Positions 34,301 to 42,267 of a stretch of DNA of 64,000 bases are shown piece by piece; within the stretch, counting starts at the first letter, position 1, and each line of letters opens with the position of its first letter. The stretch spans positions 1 to 64,000 of the forward strand of contig NZ_BLAJ01000013.1 in the NCBI RefSeq assembly GCF_009176305.1. Direction: 5' to 3'. This DNA comes from Martinezella dioscoreae. Lineage in GTDB: Bacteria; Pseudomonadota; Alphaproteobacteria; Rhizobiales; Rhizobiaceae. The notes under the pieces are model-generated. The model did no database searches, was not told the DNA's origin, and worked only from the letters and a program-made list of their open reading frames with translations. A program made the translations under genes and the position numbers.

Positions 34301-34945
34301 ATGTTGAGGACCAGAGGCGCGCTCGTGGCCCTTGTTTTGGCGGCGGCATTGCCCGGCTGCAAGATTATCAAAACGCCGACGCCCGAGGAGAAGGCGGCAG
34401 CGGCGGCAAAGAGTGCCTTCGACCCCGCAGCCAAGGTGGAGGCGATCTGGCAACCCCAGGCACTGCCCGCTATTGAGAAGCGCGCGGGTGACATTAAGAC
34501 GGTGCTGCAAGCCATAGCCGCCAATCCGGACGATGCCGGCGCAAAATACGGAAACCCGCGAAAACAGGCTTCATCGCCGTGGACTTATGCCCTCAAACTG
34601 AGCGGCAAGATCGTGGCTGCCGACACAGCCTCTCGCGCCGGAACCCTCGACGTCGATGTGGATGGCGACGGCAAGGCGGACGCGAAGGTGCAGATCGGCC
34701 CTGCGATCCGCGGCACGGCGCTACGCGACGCTCTGGATTTCCTGGACTTCAACGAATTCAGGAACCAGATCGAGTGGGCTCAATTCGGCAAAGCCTTCAA
34801 TGAGAAGGCAAACTCGTCCTTTCTGGCAGCTATGCCTCGCAACGAGCTGATTGGAAAGACGATCACCGTAACGGGCGCGTTTCCGCTGCCCCCATCCGGC
34901 CAGCTTCCCCTGATCACGCCTTCAGCCTTGACATTGGGGCAATGA
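34301..34945 (+). CDS. DUF2291 periplasmic lipoprotein
   Basis: The 214-residue protein has a lipoprotein signal: LRTRGALVALVLAAALPGC, with the lipobox LPGC and Cys as the lipidated residue. The mature part (KVEAIWQPQALPAIEKRAGDI, DVDVDGDGKADAKVQIGPAIRGTALRDALDFLDFNEFRNQIEWAQFGKAFNEKA) matches DUF2291, a family found between binding-protein and ATPase genes of ribose-type ABC operons. The ATG at 34301 begins the signal; the longer frame from 34241 does not make sense as a secreted protein. It overlaps the ATPase gene by ATGA. It may assist the transporter in the periplasm; its function is not established. Confidence 0.85.
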   Translation: MLRTRGALVALVLAAALPGCKIIKTPTPEEKAAAAAKSAFDPAAKVEAIWQPQALPAIEKRAGDIKTVLQAIAANPDDAGAKYGNPRKQASSPWTYALKLSGKIVAADTASRAGTLDVDVDGDGKADAKVQIGPAIRGTALRDALDFLDFNEFRNQIEWAQFGKAFNEKANSSFLAAMPRNELIGKTITVTGAFPLPPSGQLPLITPSALTLGQ

Positions 34946-36495
34946 CCATGAGCAGAACCCCAAGCAACGACATCATCCTGCGCCTGGAGGACGTTTCCAA
35001 GGTCTATTCCGGCATCGTCGCCGTCAGGCACGCCAACCTCGAGCTGCACCGCGGCGCGGTCAATGTGCTCGTCGGCGAAAACGGTGCCGGCAAATCTACC
35101 CTGATGAAAATCATCGCCGGCGTCGAACGGCCGACTTCGGGCCGCATCCTGCTCGAGGGCGAGGAAGTCTCCTTCGGCAGCCCGGCTGACGCACAGGCCC
35201 GCGGAATCGGCATGATCTTCCAGGAGCTCAATCTCTTCGTCAACATGACGGTGGCCGAGAACATCTTCGCCACGCGCGAAATCACCCGCGGCATCTTTGG
35301 TATCGATCATAAGGCACAGATCGAAAGGGCCAACGCGTTTCTGGATCGGCTCGATGCCGGCATAGGCGCCGAAACCATGGTGGAGGATCTGCCGATCGGG
35401 CAGCAGCAGCTCGTCGAGATCGCCAAGGCCATATCGCTTGACGCCCGTATCCTCATCATGGACGAGCCGACATCGGCGCTATCAGCGGCAGAAGTCGACA
35501 TTCTGTTCAAGGTCATTGCGGAACTGAAGGCACAAGGCGTCGCGATCGTCTATATCTCGCACCGGCTCGAAGAGCTGATGCGGATCGGCGACTACATCAC
35601 CGTGCTGCGCGACGGGCAGATCACCGGTCAGGCGATGGTTCGTGATATCGATACGAAATGGATCGTCCGCTCGATGATCGGATCGGATGCCAAGGACTTC
35701 GCCAGGGACGGCGGCCATGCGATCGGCAAAGAAGCCTTCCGTGCCGAGGAGATCAGCCTGCCGCGGCGCACGGGCGGCCTTGCCGTCGATCATGTCTCGT
35801 TATCGGTGCGCGCCGGCGAAATCCTCGGCATCTACGGCCTGATGGGTGCCGGGCGTAGCGAATTCTTCGAATGTGTGATGGGCCGGCATATGCACTCGAC
35901 CGGGCGGATCTACATCGATGGGGTCGAGGTTCGCGCCCGCGACACCACCCGGCGCATCCGGCAAGGCCTGGCATTGATCCCCGAGGACCGTCAGCGCGAG
36001 GGACTGGTGCAGGTCCTGTCCATCGCCAGCAATTTAACGCTTGCGAGCCTCAGCCGCTTCGCCCGGCTGTTTTTCCATATCGATCCGGGTGCCGAAAAGA
36101 ACGCCATTCGCGAGATGATCCGCGATCTCTCGATCAAGGCGCCCAATCCAGATTTCGAGGTCACCTCCATGTCCGGCGGCAACCAGCAGAAGGTCGTCAT
36201 CGGCAAAGCGCTGATGACCGATCCGAAGGTGCTTTTGATGGATGAGCCGAGCCGCGGCATCGATGTCGGCGCCAAGGCCGACGTCTTCCGCACCATGCGT
36301 AGGCTCGCCGGCAAGGGTCTGGCAATCTTGTTTTCAACATCGGACCTTGAAGAGGTCATGGCACTTTCGGACCGCATCGCAGTGCTCAGCAACGGCAAGC
36401 TCGTGACCGTTCTCGACCGAAGCGAAGCGACGGAAGAGGCCATCATCGCGGCATCCGCCAAGGGACATGGACATACAGGGAAACTCGCGTCATGA
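34942..36495 (+). CDS. CUT2 sugar ABC transporter, ATP-binding protein (RbsA type)
   Basis: The 517-residue double ATPase has a first domain with Walker A VGENGAGKSTLMKI, Q-loop IFQELNLF, signature LPIGQQQLVEIAKA and Walker B ILIMDEPTSAL. The second domain has the degenerate Walker A YGLMGAGRSEFFE, signature MSGGNQQKVVIGKAL and VLLMDEPSRGIDVGAKADVF. This fits the RbsA/XylG family. A second ATG (34948) lies two codons on. It overlaps both neighbours by ATGA, which fixes it in the apiose transporter operon. Confidence 0.95.
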   Translation: MTMSRTPSNDIILRLEDVSKVYSGIVAVRHANLELHRGAVNVLVGENGAGKSTLMKIIAGVERPTSGRILLEGEEVSFGSPADAQARGIGMIFQELNLFVNMTVAENIFATREITRGIFGIDHKAQIERANAFLDRLDAGIGAETMVEDLPIGQQQLVEIAKAISLDARILIMDEPTSALSAAEVDILFKVIAELKAQGVAIVYISHRLEELMRIGDYITVLRDGQITGQAMVRDIDTKWIVRSMIGSDAKDFARDGGHAIGKEAFRAEEISLPRRTGGLAVDHVSLSVRAGEILGIYGLMGAGRSEFFECVMGRHMHSTGRIYIDGVEVRARDTTRRIRQGLALIPEDRQREGLVQVLSIASNLTLASLSRFARLFFHIDPGAEKNAIREMIRDLSIKAPNPDFEVTSMSGGNQQKVVIGKALMTDPKVLLMDEPSRGIDVGAKADVFRTMRRLAGKGLAILFSTSDLEEVMALSDRIAVLSNGKLVTVLDRSEATEEAIIAASAKGHGHTGKLAS

Positions 36496-37556
36496 CCGCA
36501 GACACGTCCTCCGCCTTTGCGACCAATCGCTCGAACGGCTCCGTTCTCTTGACGCTGATGAAGCTCAGGACCTTCATCGCGCTGTTTGCCGTCGTCATCT
36601 TCTTTGCGATCTTTGCACCGAACTTCACCTCGACCGCCAACATCATCCTGATGTCGAAGCATGTCGCGCTCAACGCCTTTCTCGCCATGGGCATGACCTT
36701 CGTGATCGTCACCGGCGGGATCGATCTATCGGTAGGCTCAATTGTCGGCCTCTGCGGCATGGTGGCAGGCGCTCTTATCCTCAACGGCGTCGAACTGCCG
36801 ATCGGCTATACCGTTTACTTCAACATCTACGAGATCATTCTCATCACGCTGGCCGTCGGGCTACTGATCGGGCTCATCAACGGCCTGCTCATCACCAAGC
36901 TCAACGTCGCACCCTTCATCGCCACGCTCGGAACGCTCTATATCGCCCGCGGCCTCGCGCTCCTGTCGTCCGACGGGCAGACCTTTCCGAACCTGGTGGG
37001 CCGACCGGAATACGATACGACAGGCTTCGATGTCTTCGGCGCCGGCCGCATGCTTGGTCTGCCCGTTTCCATCTGGATCCTGATCATACTGGCGCTACTC
37101 GCCGCCTATGTCGCCCGCTCGACACCGATCGGCCGGCACATTTTCGCCGTCGGCGGAAACGAGCGCGCTGCGCGCATGTCAGGCATCCGCGTCGATGTGG
37201 TCAAGATTTTCGTCTATATGTTCTCGGGGCTCTGCGCTGCCATCGTCGGCATTGTCATATCGTCGGAGCTGATGGCGGCGCATCCGGCGACCGGCGAAAG
37301 CTTCGAGCTGAACGCGATCGCGGCAGCGGTGCTCGGCGGCACCTCTATGTCAGGCGGCCGCGGCACCATAGGCGGCACGATCATCGGCGCCTTCGTCATC
37401 GGCATCCTTTCGGATGGTCTCGTGATGATGGGCGTCTCATCCTTCTGGCAGATGGTCATCAAAGGATTGGTCATCATCATCGCTGTTGTCGTGGATCAGG
37501 CGCAGCGGCGCCTCCAGCAGCGCGTAACTCTCATGCAAATGGCAAAGGCAGGCTGA
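36492..37556 (+). CDS. CUT2 sugar ABC transporter, permease (RbsC type)
   Basis: The 354-residue permease has about ten hydrophobic segments and the family motif GMTFVIVTGGIDLSVGSIVGLCGM. It also has NVAPFIATLGTLYIARGLALLSSDGQTF and AVLGGTSMSGGRGTIGGTIIGAFVIGILSDGLVMMG. It overlaps the ATPase gene by ATGA and ends one base before the apsD ATG, so import and first oxidation are encoded on one message. Confidence 0.95.
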   Translation: MTADTSSAFATNRSNGSVLLTLMKLRTFIALFAVVIFFAIFAPNFTSTANIILMSKHVALNAFLAMGMTFVIVTGGIDLSVGSIVGLCGMVAGALILNGVELPIGYTVYFNIYEIILITLAVGLLIGLINGLLITKLNVAPFIATLGTLYIARGLALLSSDGQTFPNLVGRPEYDTTGFDVFGAGRMLGLPVSIWILIILALLAAYVARSTPIGRHIFAVGGNERAARMSGIRVDVVKIFVYMFSGLCAAIVGIVISSELMAAHPATGESFELNAIAAAVLGGTSMSGGRGTIGGTIIGAFVIGILSDGLVMMGVSSFWQMVIKGLVIIIAVVVDQAQRRLQQRVTLMQMAKAG

Positions 37557-37557
37557 A

Positions 37558-38592
37558 ATGGCAGAACTCAAGGGCGCATTGATCGGTTGCGGCTTCTTCG
37601 CGATCAATCAGATGCATGCGTGGCAAGACGTTGAAGGCGCCAGCATCGCCGCGATCTGCGACCGCGATCCGGAGCGGCTGAAACTCGTCGGCGACCAGTT
37701 CGGTATCGAACGCCGCTACACGGACGCAGCCACCCTGTTCGCCGATGGCGGCTTTGACTTCGTCGATATAGCAACGACGGTGCAAAGCCATCGCGCCCTG
37801 GTGGAGATGGCTGCCTCGCATAAGATCCCGGCGATCTGCCAGAAGCCTTTCGCAAAGACGTTGAGTGACGCCAAGGCAATGGTCGAGGCCTGTGCGCGAG
37901 CCGGCGTGCCGCTGATGGTGCATGAGAACTTCCGCTGGCAAACGCCCATTCAGGCGGTCAAGCGTGCCCTCCAGTCCGGCGCGATCGGCGAGCCCTTCTG
38001 GGGGCGCTTCTCCTTCCGCTCCGGCTATGATGTGTTTTCGGGGCAGCCCTATTTGGCCGAAGGCGAACGGTTCATCATCGAGGATCTCGGCATTCATACG
38101 CTCGACATCGCCCGCTTCATCCTCGGCGACGTTTCTTCACTGACGGCCCGCACCAAACGGGTCAATCCGAAGATCAAGGGCGAGGATGTCGCAACCATCC
38201 TGCTTGACCATGAAAACGGCGCGACGTCGATCGTCGATGTCAGCTATGCCTCCAAGCTTGCGACCGAGCCATTCCCTGAAACGCTGATCGAGCTCGACGG
38301 CACGAAGGGTAGCATTCGCCTCTCGCAGGGATATCGGCTTGAGGTCAGCGGTGCCGATGGCGTGACCCTATCGGATGCATCACCCCAGCTTCTGTCCTGG
38401 GCCTCGCGTCCCTGGCACAATATTCAGGAGAGCGTCCTGGCGATCCAGCAGCATTGGACGGACCGCCTTGCCAGTGGTGGCGAAACCTCCACGTCAGGCG
38501 CTGACAATCTCAAGACCCTGGCGCTTGTCGAAGCAGCCTATGAGAGTGCCGCCAACGGGAAATCCGTCGATATCGGAGCGATGCTGCAATGA
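37558..38592 (+). CDS. apsD: D-apiose dehydrogenase (ApsD), Gfo/Idh/MocA family
   Basis: The 344-residue NAD(P)-dependent enzyme has an N-terminal Rossmann domain (LIGCGFFAINQMHAW, ICDRDPERL, VDIATTVQSH). The EKP-type motif reads QKPFAK, with the catalytic Lys kept and Glu replaced by Gln. The C-terminal domain has RFIIEDLGIHTLDIARFILG, with the usual D-x3-H. ApsD oxidises D-apiose at C1 to D-apionolactone. Assignment rests on family, on the fused-looking gene order transporter-apsD-apnL, and on the presence of the rest of the pathway. It is translationally coupled to apnL. Confidence 0.86.
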   Translation: MAELKGALIGCGFFAINQMHAWQDVEGASIAAICDRDPERLKLVGDQFGIERRYTDAATLFADGGFDFVDIATTVQSHRALVEMAASHKIPAICQKPFAKTLSDAKAMVEACARAGVPLMVHENFRWQTPIQAVKRALQSGAIGEPFWGRFSFRSGYDVFSGQPYLAEGERFIIEDLGIHTLDIARFILGDVSSLTARTKRVNPKIKGEDVATILLDHENGATSIVDVSYASKLATEPFPETLIELDGTKGSIRLSQGYRLEVSGADGVTLSDASPQLLSWASRPWHNIQESVLAIQQHWTDRLASGGETSTSGADNLKTLALVEAAYESAANGKSVDIGAMLQ

Positions 38593-40466
38593 AGAGCGAG
38601 ATCGATCCGTTCCAGCTTTACGGCACGCGCGAGCTCGAAACGCCGCCGGTGCGACTGACAGCGGGCAGGCTTGAGGTCGATTTTAAGGACGGCAATCTCC
38701 GAGCCATTCGTTACGACGGCATCGAAGTCTTGCGAGCCGTTTCCTATCTGGTTCGCGATCGTGATTGGGGCACCTATGCGCCCGATATCGACGATCTGCG
38801 GATTAATCAGCAGCAGGATGGCTTTTTGGTCAGCTATGTTGCGCGTTGCAGAGGCCCTGAGAATACCGAACTTGCGATTGACGTGCGGATAACAGCTGAG
38901 GCCGATGAAGCCCTGACCTTCGAGGCAATAGCGCTCTCGACGACCGGCTTCGAAACCAACCGCTGCGGCTTCTGCATCCTGCATCCGATCGTCGGCGTCG
39001 CCGGCATGCCTGTATCGGTCGAGCATGTCGATGGCAGCCGCGAGAACACACATTTTCCCGATCTGATCGAACCCTGGCAGCCCTTCAAGGCCATGCGGGC
39101 GATTACACATAGCGTAACGTCGAACGTCACGGCCGAATGCCGCATGGAAGGCGACACATTCGAAATGGAAGACCAGCGCAACTGGTCGGATGCGTCCTAC
39201 AAGACCTATGTTCGCCCGCTTGCCCTGCCCTGGCCCTATCGCATTCCGGCCGGCGAGCCAATACGGCAACGTATCGTTCTGACCATCGGGGATAAGCGGC
39301 GTTCTCCACCCTCTTTTTCCCATACGTCGGATGCCGCGATCACCCTAAGCGCGGGGACAAAATCCGGTACCATGCCATCGATCGGCCTTGTCGTTACGCC
39401 GGAGGAAGCGGATGCGACGCTGGCTGCGCGCGAGCGCTTAGATGAAATTGCCCCGCAGGAACTGCTGTTTCACTTCGATCCCGATGCCGGCCATGGCGCT
39501 GATGCGTTCAAACGCTTCGCAGCCGTTGCCGCGATTCATGCCGGCAGATCAACGCTGGAAATCGCATTGCCCTGTCACCAGCCAGCTCTTGTTGAAACAC
39601 AGCAAATAGCAGGCTGGATGCGAGCGGCCGGCTTCAAGCCCGATGCAATCATGATCTCGCCTTCCGTGGACCGGCAATCGACGCCGCCGGGCAGCAAATG
39701 GCCCGAATGCCCGCCTCTTGAGGAAGTCTATGTCGCCGCGCACGCCACCTTTCCCGATGTGCGTATTGGCGGCGGCATGCTGAGCTATTTCACCGAACTC
39801 AATCGCAAGCGAGTGCCCGCCGACAGTCTCGATTTCATTACACATTGCACCAATCCCATCGTACATGCGGCCGACGATCTGAGCGTCATGCAGACGCTGG
39901 AAGCATTGCCCTTCATCACGCGTTCCATACGCGCCATCTACGGCGACAAGCCTTACCGTATCGGTCCCTCGACCATACCGATGCGACAGAATCCCTATGG
40001 CAGCCGGACCATGGACAACTCCCATGGCAGCCGCATCGCGATGGCCAACACCGATCCGCGGCACAATGCCCGCTTTGCTGAAGCCTTTGCGTTGGCCTAC
40101 GCTGCCCGTGTTCTCGATGCCGAATTGGAATGCCTGACGCTTTCGGCATTGACAGGATCTTTCGGACTGATCGCCGGAGAGAACGAACCGTCGGCGGCAC
40201 GCGCCAAACGACCGCTGTTCAACACGGTCGCGAAGCTGTCCCGCCTCGCCGGCAAGCAATGGCAAGAGTGCCTGTCATCCGATCCGAGCGCGATACTCAG
40301 CTTCATCACAGTGCAATCTGACGGATCGCGGTCGCTCCATCTGGTCAATGTCACACCCATCCCGCAACTGGTGAAGCTGGAGCCATTCCAGCTGAAGGAA
40401 CAGACCGGAAGCAAGAGGCTCCTGCTTGATGCCTATGGCACCGTTTCGACGGCCTTGATGGATTGA
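38589..40466 (+). CDS. apnL: D-apionate lactonase (ApnL)
   Basis: The 625-residue protein has no signal peptide. It contains a beta-rich N-terminal half (RLEVDFKDGNLRAIRYDGIEVLRAVSYLVRDRDWGTYAPDIDDL) and TGFETNRCGFCILHPIVGVAGMPVSVEHVDGS. The C-terminal half resembles a TIM barrel (DAIMISPSVDRQSTPPGSKWPECPPLEEVYVAAHATFPDVRIGGG) and includes FITHCTNPIVHAADD, then TFGLIAGE-type closing segments. This is the long lactonase family found next to apiose dehydrogenase in rhizobial apiose clusters. It hydrolyses D-apionolactone to D-apionate. Its ATG overlaps the apsD stop. I cannot mark catalytic residues with certainty; the C-rich segment CGFC and the His of THC are conserved-looking candidates. Confidence 0.84.
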   Translation: MKSEIDPFQLYGTRELETPPVRLTAGRLEVDFKDGNLRAIRYDGIEVLRAVSYLVRDRDWGTYAPDIDDLRINQQQDGFLVSYVARCRGPENTELAIDVRITAEADEALTFEAIALSTTGFETNRCGFCILHPIVGVAGMPVSVEHVDGSRENTHFPDLIEPWQPFKAMRAITHSVTSNVTAECRMEGDTFEMEDQRNWSDASYKTYVRPLALPWPYRIPAGEPIRQRIVLTIGDKRRSPPSFSHTSDAAITLSAGTKSGTMPSIGLVVTPEEADATLAARERLDEIAPQELLFHFDPDAGHGADAFKRFAAVAAIHAGRSTLEIALPCHQPALVETQQIAGWMRAAGFKPDAIMISPSVDRQSTPPGSKWPECPPLEEVYVAAHATFPDVRIGGGMLSYFTELNRKRVPADSLDFITHCTNPIVHAADDLSVMQTLEALPFITRSIRAIYGDKPYRIGPSTIPMRQNPYGSRTMDNSHGSRIAMANTDPRHNARFAEAFALAYAARVLDAELECLTLSALTGSFGLIAGENEPSAARAKRPLFNTVAKLSRLAGKQWQECLSSDPSAILSFITVQSDGSRSLHLVNVTPIPQLVKLEPFQLKEQTGSKRLLLDAYGTVSTALMD

Positions 40467-40525
40467 CCTTCAATCGCAGACGCGCAAGTTAGTCCCAACA
40501 ATCACAATGATTTGGGAGTCTCGGC

Positions 40526-41545
40526 GTGAAGACGAAGAAATTGATCAACGAGGGTGCCGCCGCCGTCGATGAGATGCTGGCCGGCATCTTGGCGGCTCAT
40601 CCACGCCATCTGCGCGCTGTCGAGGGATCGCCGCGCTCGATCGTGGCAAAGCATGGTCCACGGGCCGGCAAGGTCGGCCTGGTCATCGGCGGCGGATCCG
40701 GGCACGAGCCGACGTTTCTCGGTTTTGTCGGCAAGGGGCTGGCCGATGCCGCCGCCATCGGCAATGTCTTTGCCTCGCCGCCGCCCGATCCGATCATCGA
40801 ATGTGCCAAGGCCGTCGACGGCGGCGCCGGCGTGCTGTTCATGTATGGTAATTATGCCGGCGATGTCATGAATTTCGACATGGCGGCGGAAATGCTTGCC
40901 ATGGACGATATCGAGGTGCGTACAGTCCTGACGACGGACGACATCGCTTCTGCGCCGGTCAACCAGAAGGAGCGCCGTCGCGGGGTTGCCGGCAATGTCT
41001 TCATCTTCAAGGCCGCGGGTGCAGCCTGCGACCTGATGTACGGTTTCGACGACGTGGAACGGGTGGCGCGGTGGGCTAACGAACGCACCTATACGATGGG
41101 GGTGGCGCTCTCGCCCTGCTCTCTGCCACAAACCCGCAAGCCGAATTTCGAGATCGGCGCCGACGAAATGGAAATCGGCATGGGCATCCATGGCGAGCCC
41201 GGCGTCGCCCGCGGGCCGATGCGATCGGCGGACGAGGTGACGAGCGAACTCGTCGGCAAAATTCTCGATGAGATGAAGCCGGCGCGCGGCGACCGGGTCG
41301 CCGTGCTCGTCAATTCGCTAGGCTCGACGCCGCTGATGGAGCTCTACATCATGATGCGCAAGGTCAAGGCCATGCTCGACGATGCCGGCGTCGTCATTCA
41401 CCTGTCGCTGGTCGGCAATTACTGCACGTCGCTCGAAATGACCGGCGCCTCGATCACCCTCATGCATCTCGATGACGAATTGCAGCGGCTCATCGATCAC
41501 CCCTGCGATTGCGCCATGTTCCGCTCCGGCGAGGCGCTGTCATGA
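40526..41545 (+). CDS. DhaK-like dihydroxyacetone/erythrulose kinase subunit
   Basis: The 339-residue protein has the DhaK fold: VGLVIGGGSGHEPTFLGFVGKGLADAAAIGNVFASP (substrate phosphate/glycine loop). The catalytic His, which forms a hemiaminal with the ketose carbonyl, is in EIGMGIHGEPGVARGPMRSADE. It starts with GTG at 40526, with GGGAG about 9 bases upstream, and overlaps dhaL by ATGA. DhaKL-type kinases act on short ketoses such as dihydroxyacetone and L-erythrulose. In other apiose clusters an erythrulose kinase of this family (LerK) follows the non-phosphorylated branch. Here OiaX already gives a phosphorylated product, so the job of this pair is open. Confidence 0.88.
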   Translation: MKTKKLINEGAAAVDEMLAGILAAHPRHLRAVEGSPRSIVAKHGPRAGKVGLVIGGGSGHEPTFLGFVGKGLADAAAIGNVFASPPPDPIIECAKAVDGGAGVLFMYGNYAGDVMNFDMAAEMLAMDDIEVRTVLTTDDIASAPVNQKERRRGVAGNVFIFKAAGAACDLMYGFDDVERVARWANERTYTMGVALSPCSLPQTRKPNFEIGADEMEIGMGIHGEPGVARGPMRSADEVTSELVGKILDEMKPARGDRVAVLVNSLGSTPLMELYIMMRKVKAMLDDAGVVIHLSLVGNYCTSLEMTGASITLMHLDDELQRLIDHPCDCAMFRSGEALS

Positions 41546-42180
41546 CCATAATCGGAACAGAAGAGCTGAAATCGCTTTTCGTGCGGATCGCCGAAGCAAT
41601 GGCCCGCGAGAAGGACCGTCTCTGCGAACTCGACGGCGTGATCGGCGACGCCGACCACGGCATCGCCATGGAGCTCGGCTTCGCTGCCGCAGCCAAGGCG
41701 GTTTCGGAGCTGGAATCATCGACATCCAACCCGACGCTGGTCTTCAACACGGCTGCAAAGTCCTTCCTCAATGCGGTGGGCGCCTCGTCCGGACCGCTCT
41801 ATGCGACCGCCTTGATGCGCGCAGGCGCGGTCGCCAAGGGAAAGGCGTCATTGAGCGACGACGATATGGTCGAAATATTCGCAGCTTTTGCCAAGGGCAT
41901 TCAGGATCGGGGCAAGGCGGAGGTCGGCGAAAAGACCATGGTGGATGCTTGGGCACCCGCTGCCGCAGCCTGCCGCGCGGCCATGGATCGAGGGCTTTCA
42001 CTCGCCGATTGCTTGGCCGCCGCCCTTGAAGCGGGCGAAGCGGGCGCAGAAGCAACCAAGGATATGGTCGCGGCAAAAGGCCGGTCGTCGCGCCTGGGCG
42101 ATCGAGCCTTGGGACATATGGACCCCGGCGCGGCGTCGGCCGTCGTCGTCATGGTCTGTTTTCACGATCACTTCATGTGA
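41542..42180 (+). CDS. DhaL-like ATP-binding kinase subunit
   Basis: The 212-residue all-helical DhaL subunit carries the metal/nucleotide motif ELDGVIGDADHGIAMELGFAAA (D-x5-D-x-D), LNAVGASSGPLYATALMRAG (the GxSS phosphate loop) and RSSRLGDRALGHMDPGAASAVVVM. It pairs with the DhaK-like protein to make an ATP-dependent kinase of the type found in Agrobacterium and Brucella (not the PEP-PTS type, since no DhaM is present). The start at 41542 is chosen by ATGA overlap with dhaK; the longer frame only runs within dhaK. Confidence 0.9.
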   Translation: MTIIGTEELKSLFVRIAEAMAREKDRLCELDGVIGDADHGIAMELGFAAAAKAVSELESSTSNPTLVFNTAAKSFLNAVGASSGPLYATALMRAGAVAKGKASLSDDDMVEIFAAFAKGIQDRGKAEVGEKTMVDAWAPAAAACRAAMDRGLSLADCLAAALEAGEAGAEATKDMVAAKGRSSRLGDRALGHMDPGAASAVVVMVCFHDHFM

Positions 42181-42193
42181 TACCGCTGATAAG

Positions 42194-42206
42194 CTCATCA
42201 TACCAG
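42194..42206. promoter_or_regulatory. Putative GntR operator, site 3 (before the CUT1 transporter)
   Basis: CTCATCATACCAG lies 62 bases before the binding-protein ATG and 14 bases after the dhaL stop. It is identical to site 2 in 12 of 13 bases and to site 1 in 12 of 13. It ties the second transporter and the glycoside hydrolase to the apiose regulon. Confidence 0.55.
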
Positions 42207-42267
42207 TTGACATGTTGACAACGATTTGTCAAAACCGCCCTCAGCTTTGCTCAGAGGAGGACGGGAG

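Noticed and set aside
33369..34349. Minus-strand ORF of 326 codons
   Set aside because: It is antisense to the apiose-binding-protein gene.
36467..37582. Plus-strand ORF of 371 codons in another frame of the permease gene
   Set aside because: It is a His/Arg-rich shadow of the CUT2 permease, which has clear membrane segments and motifs.
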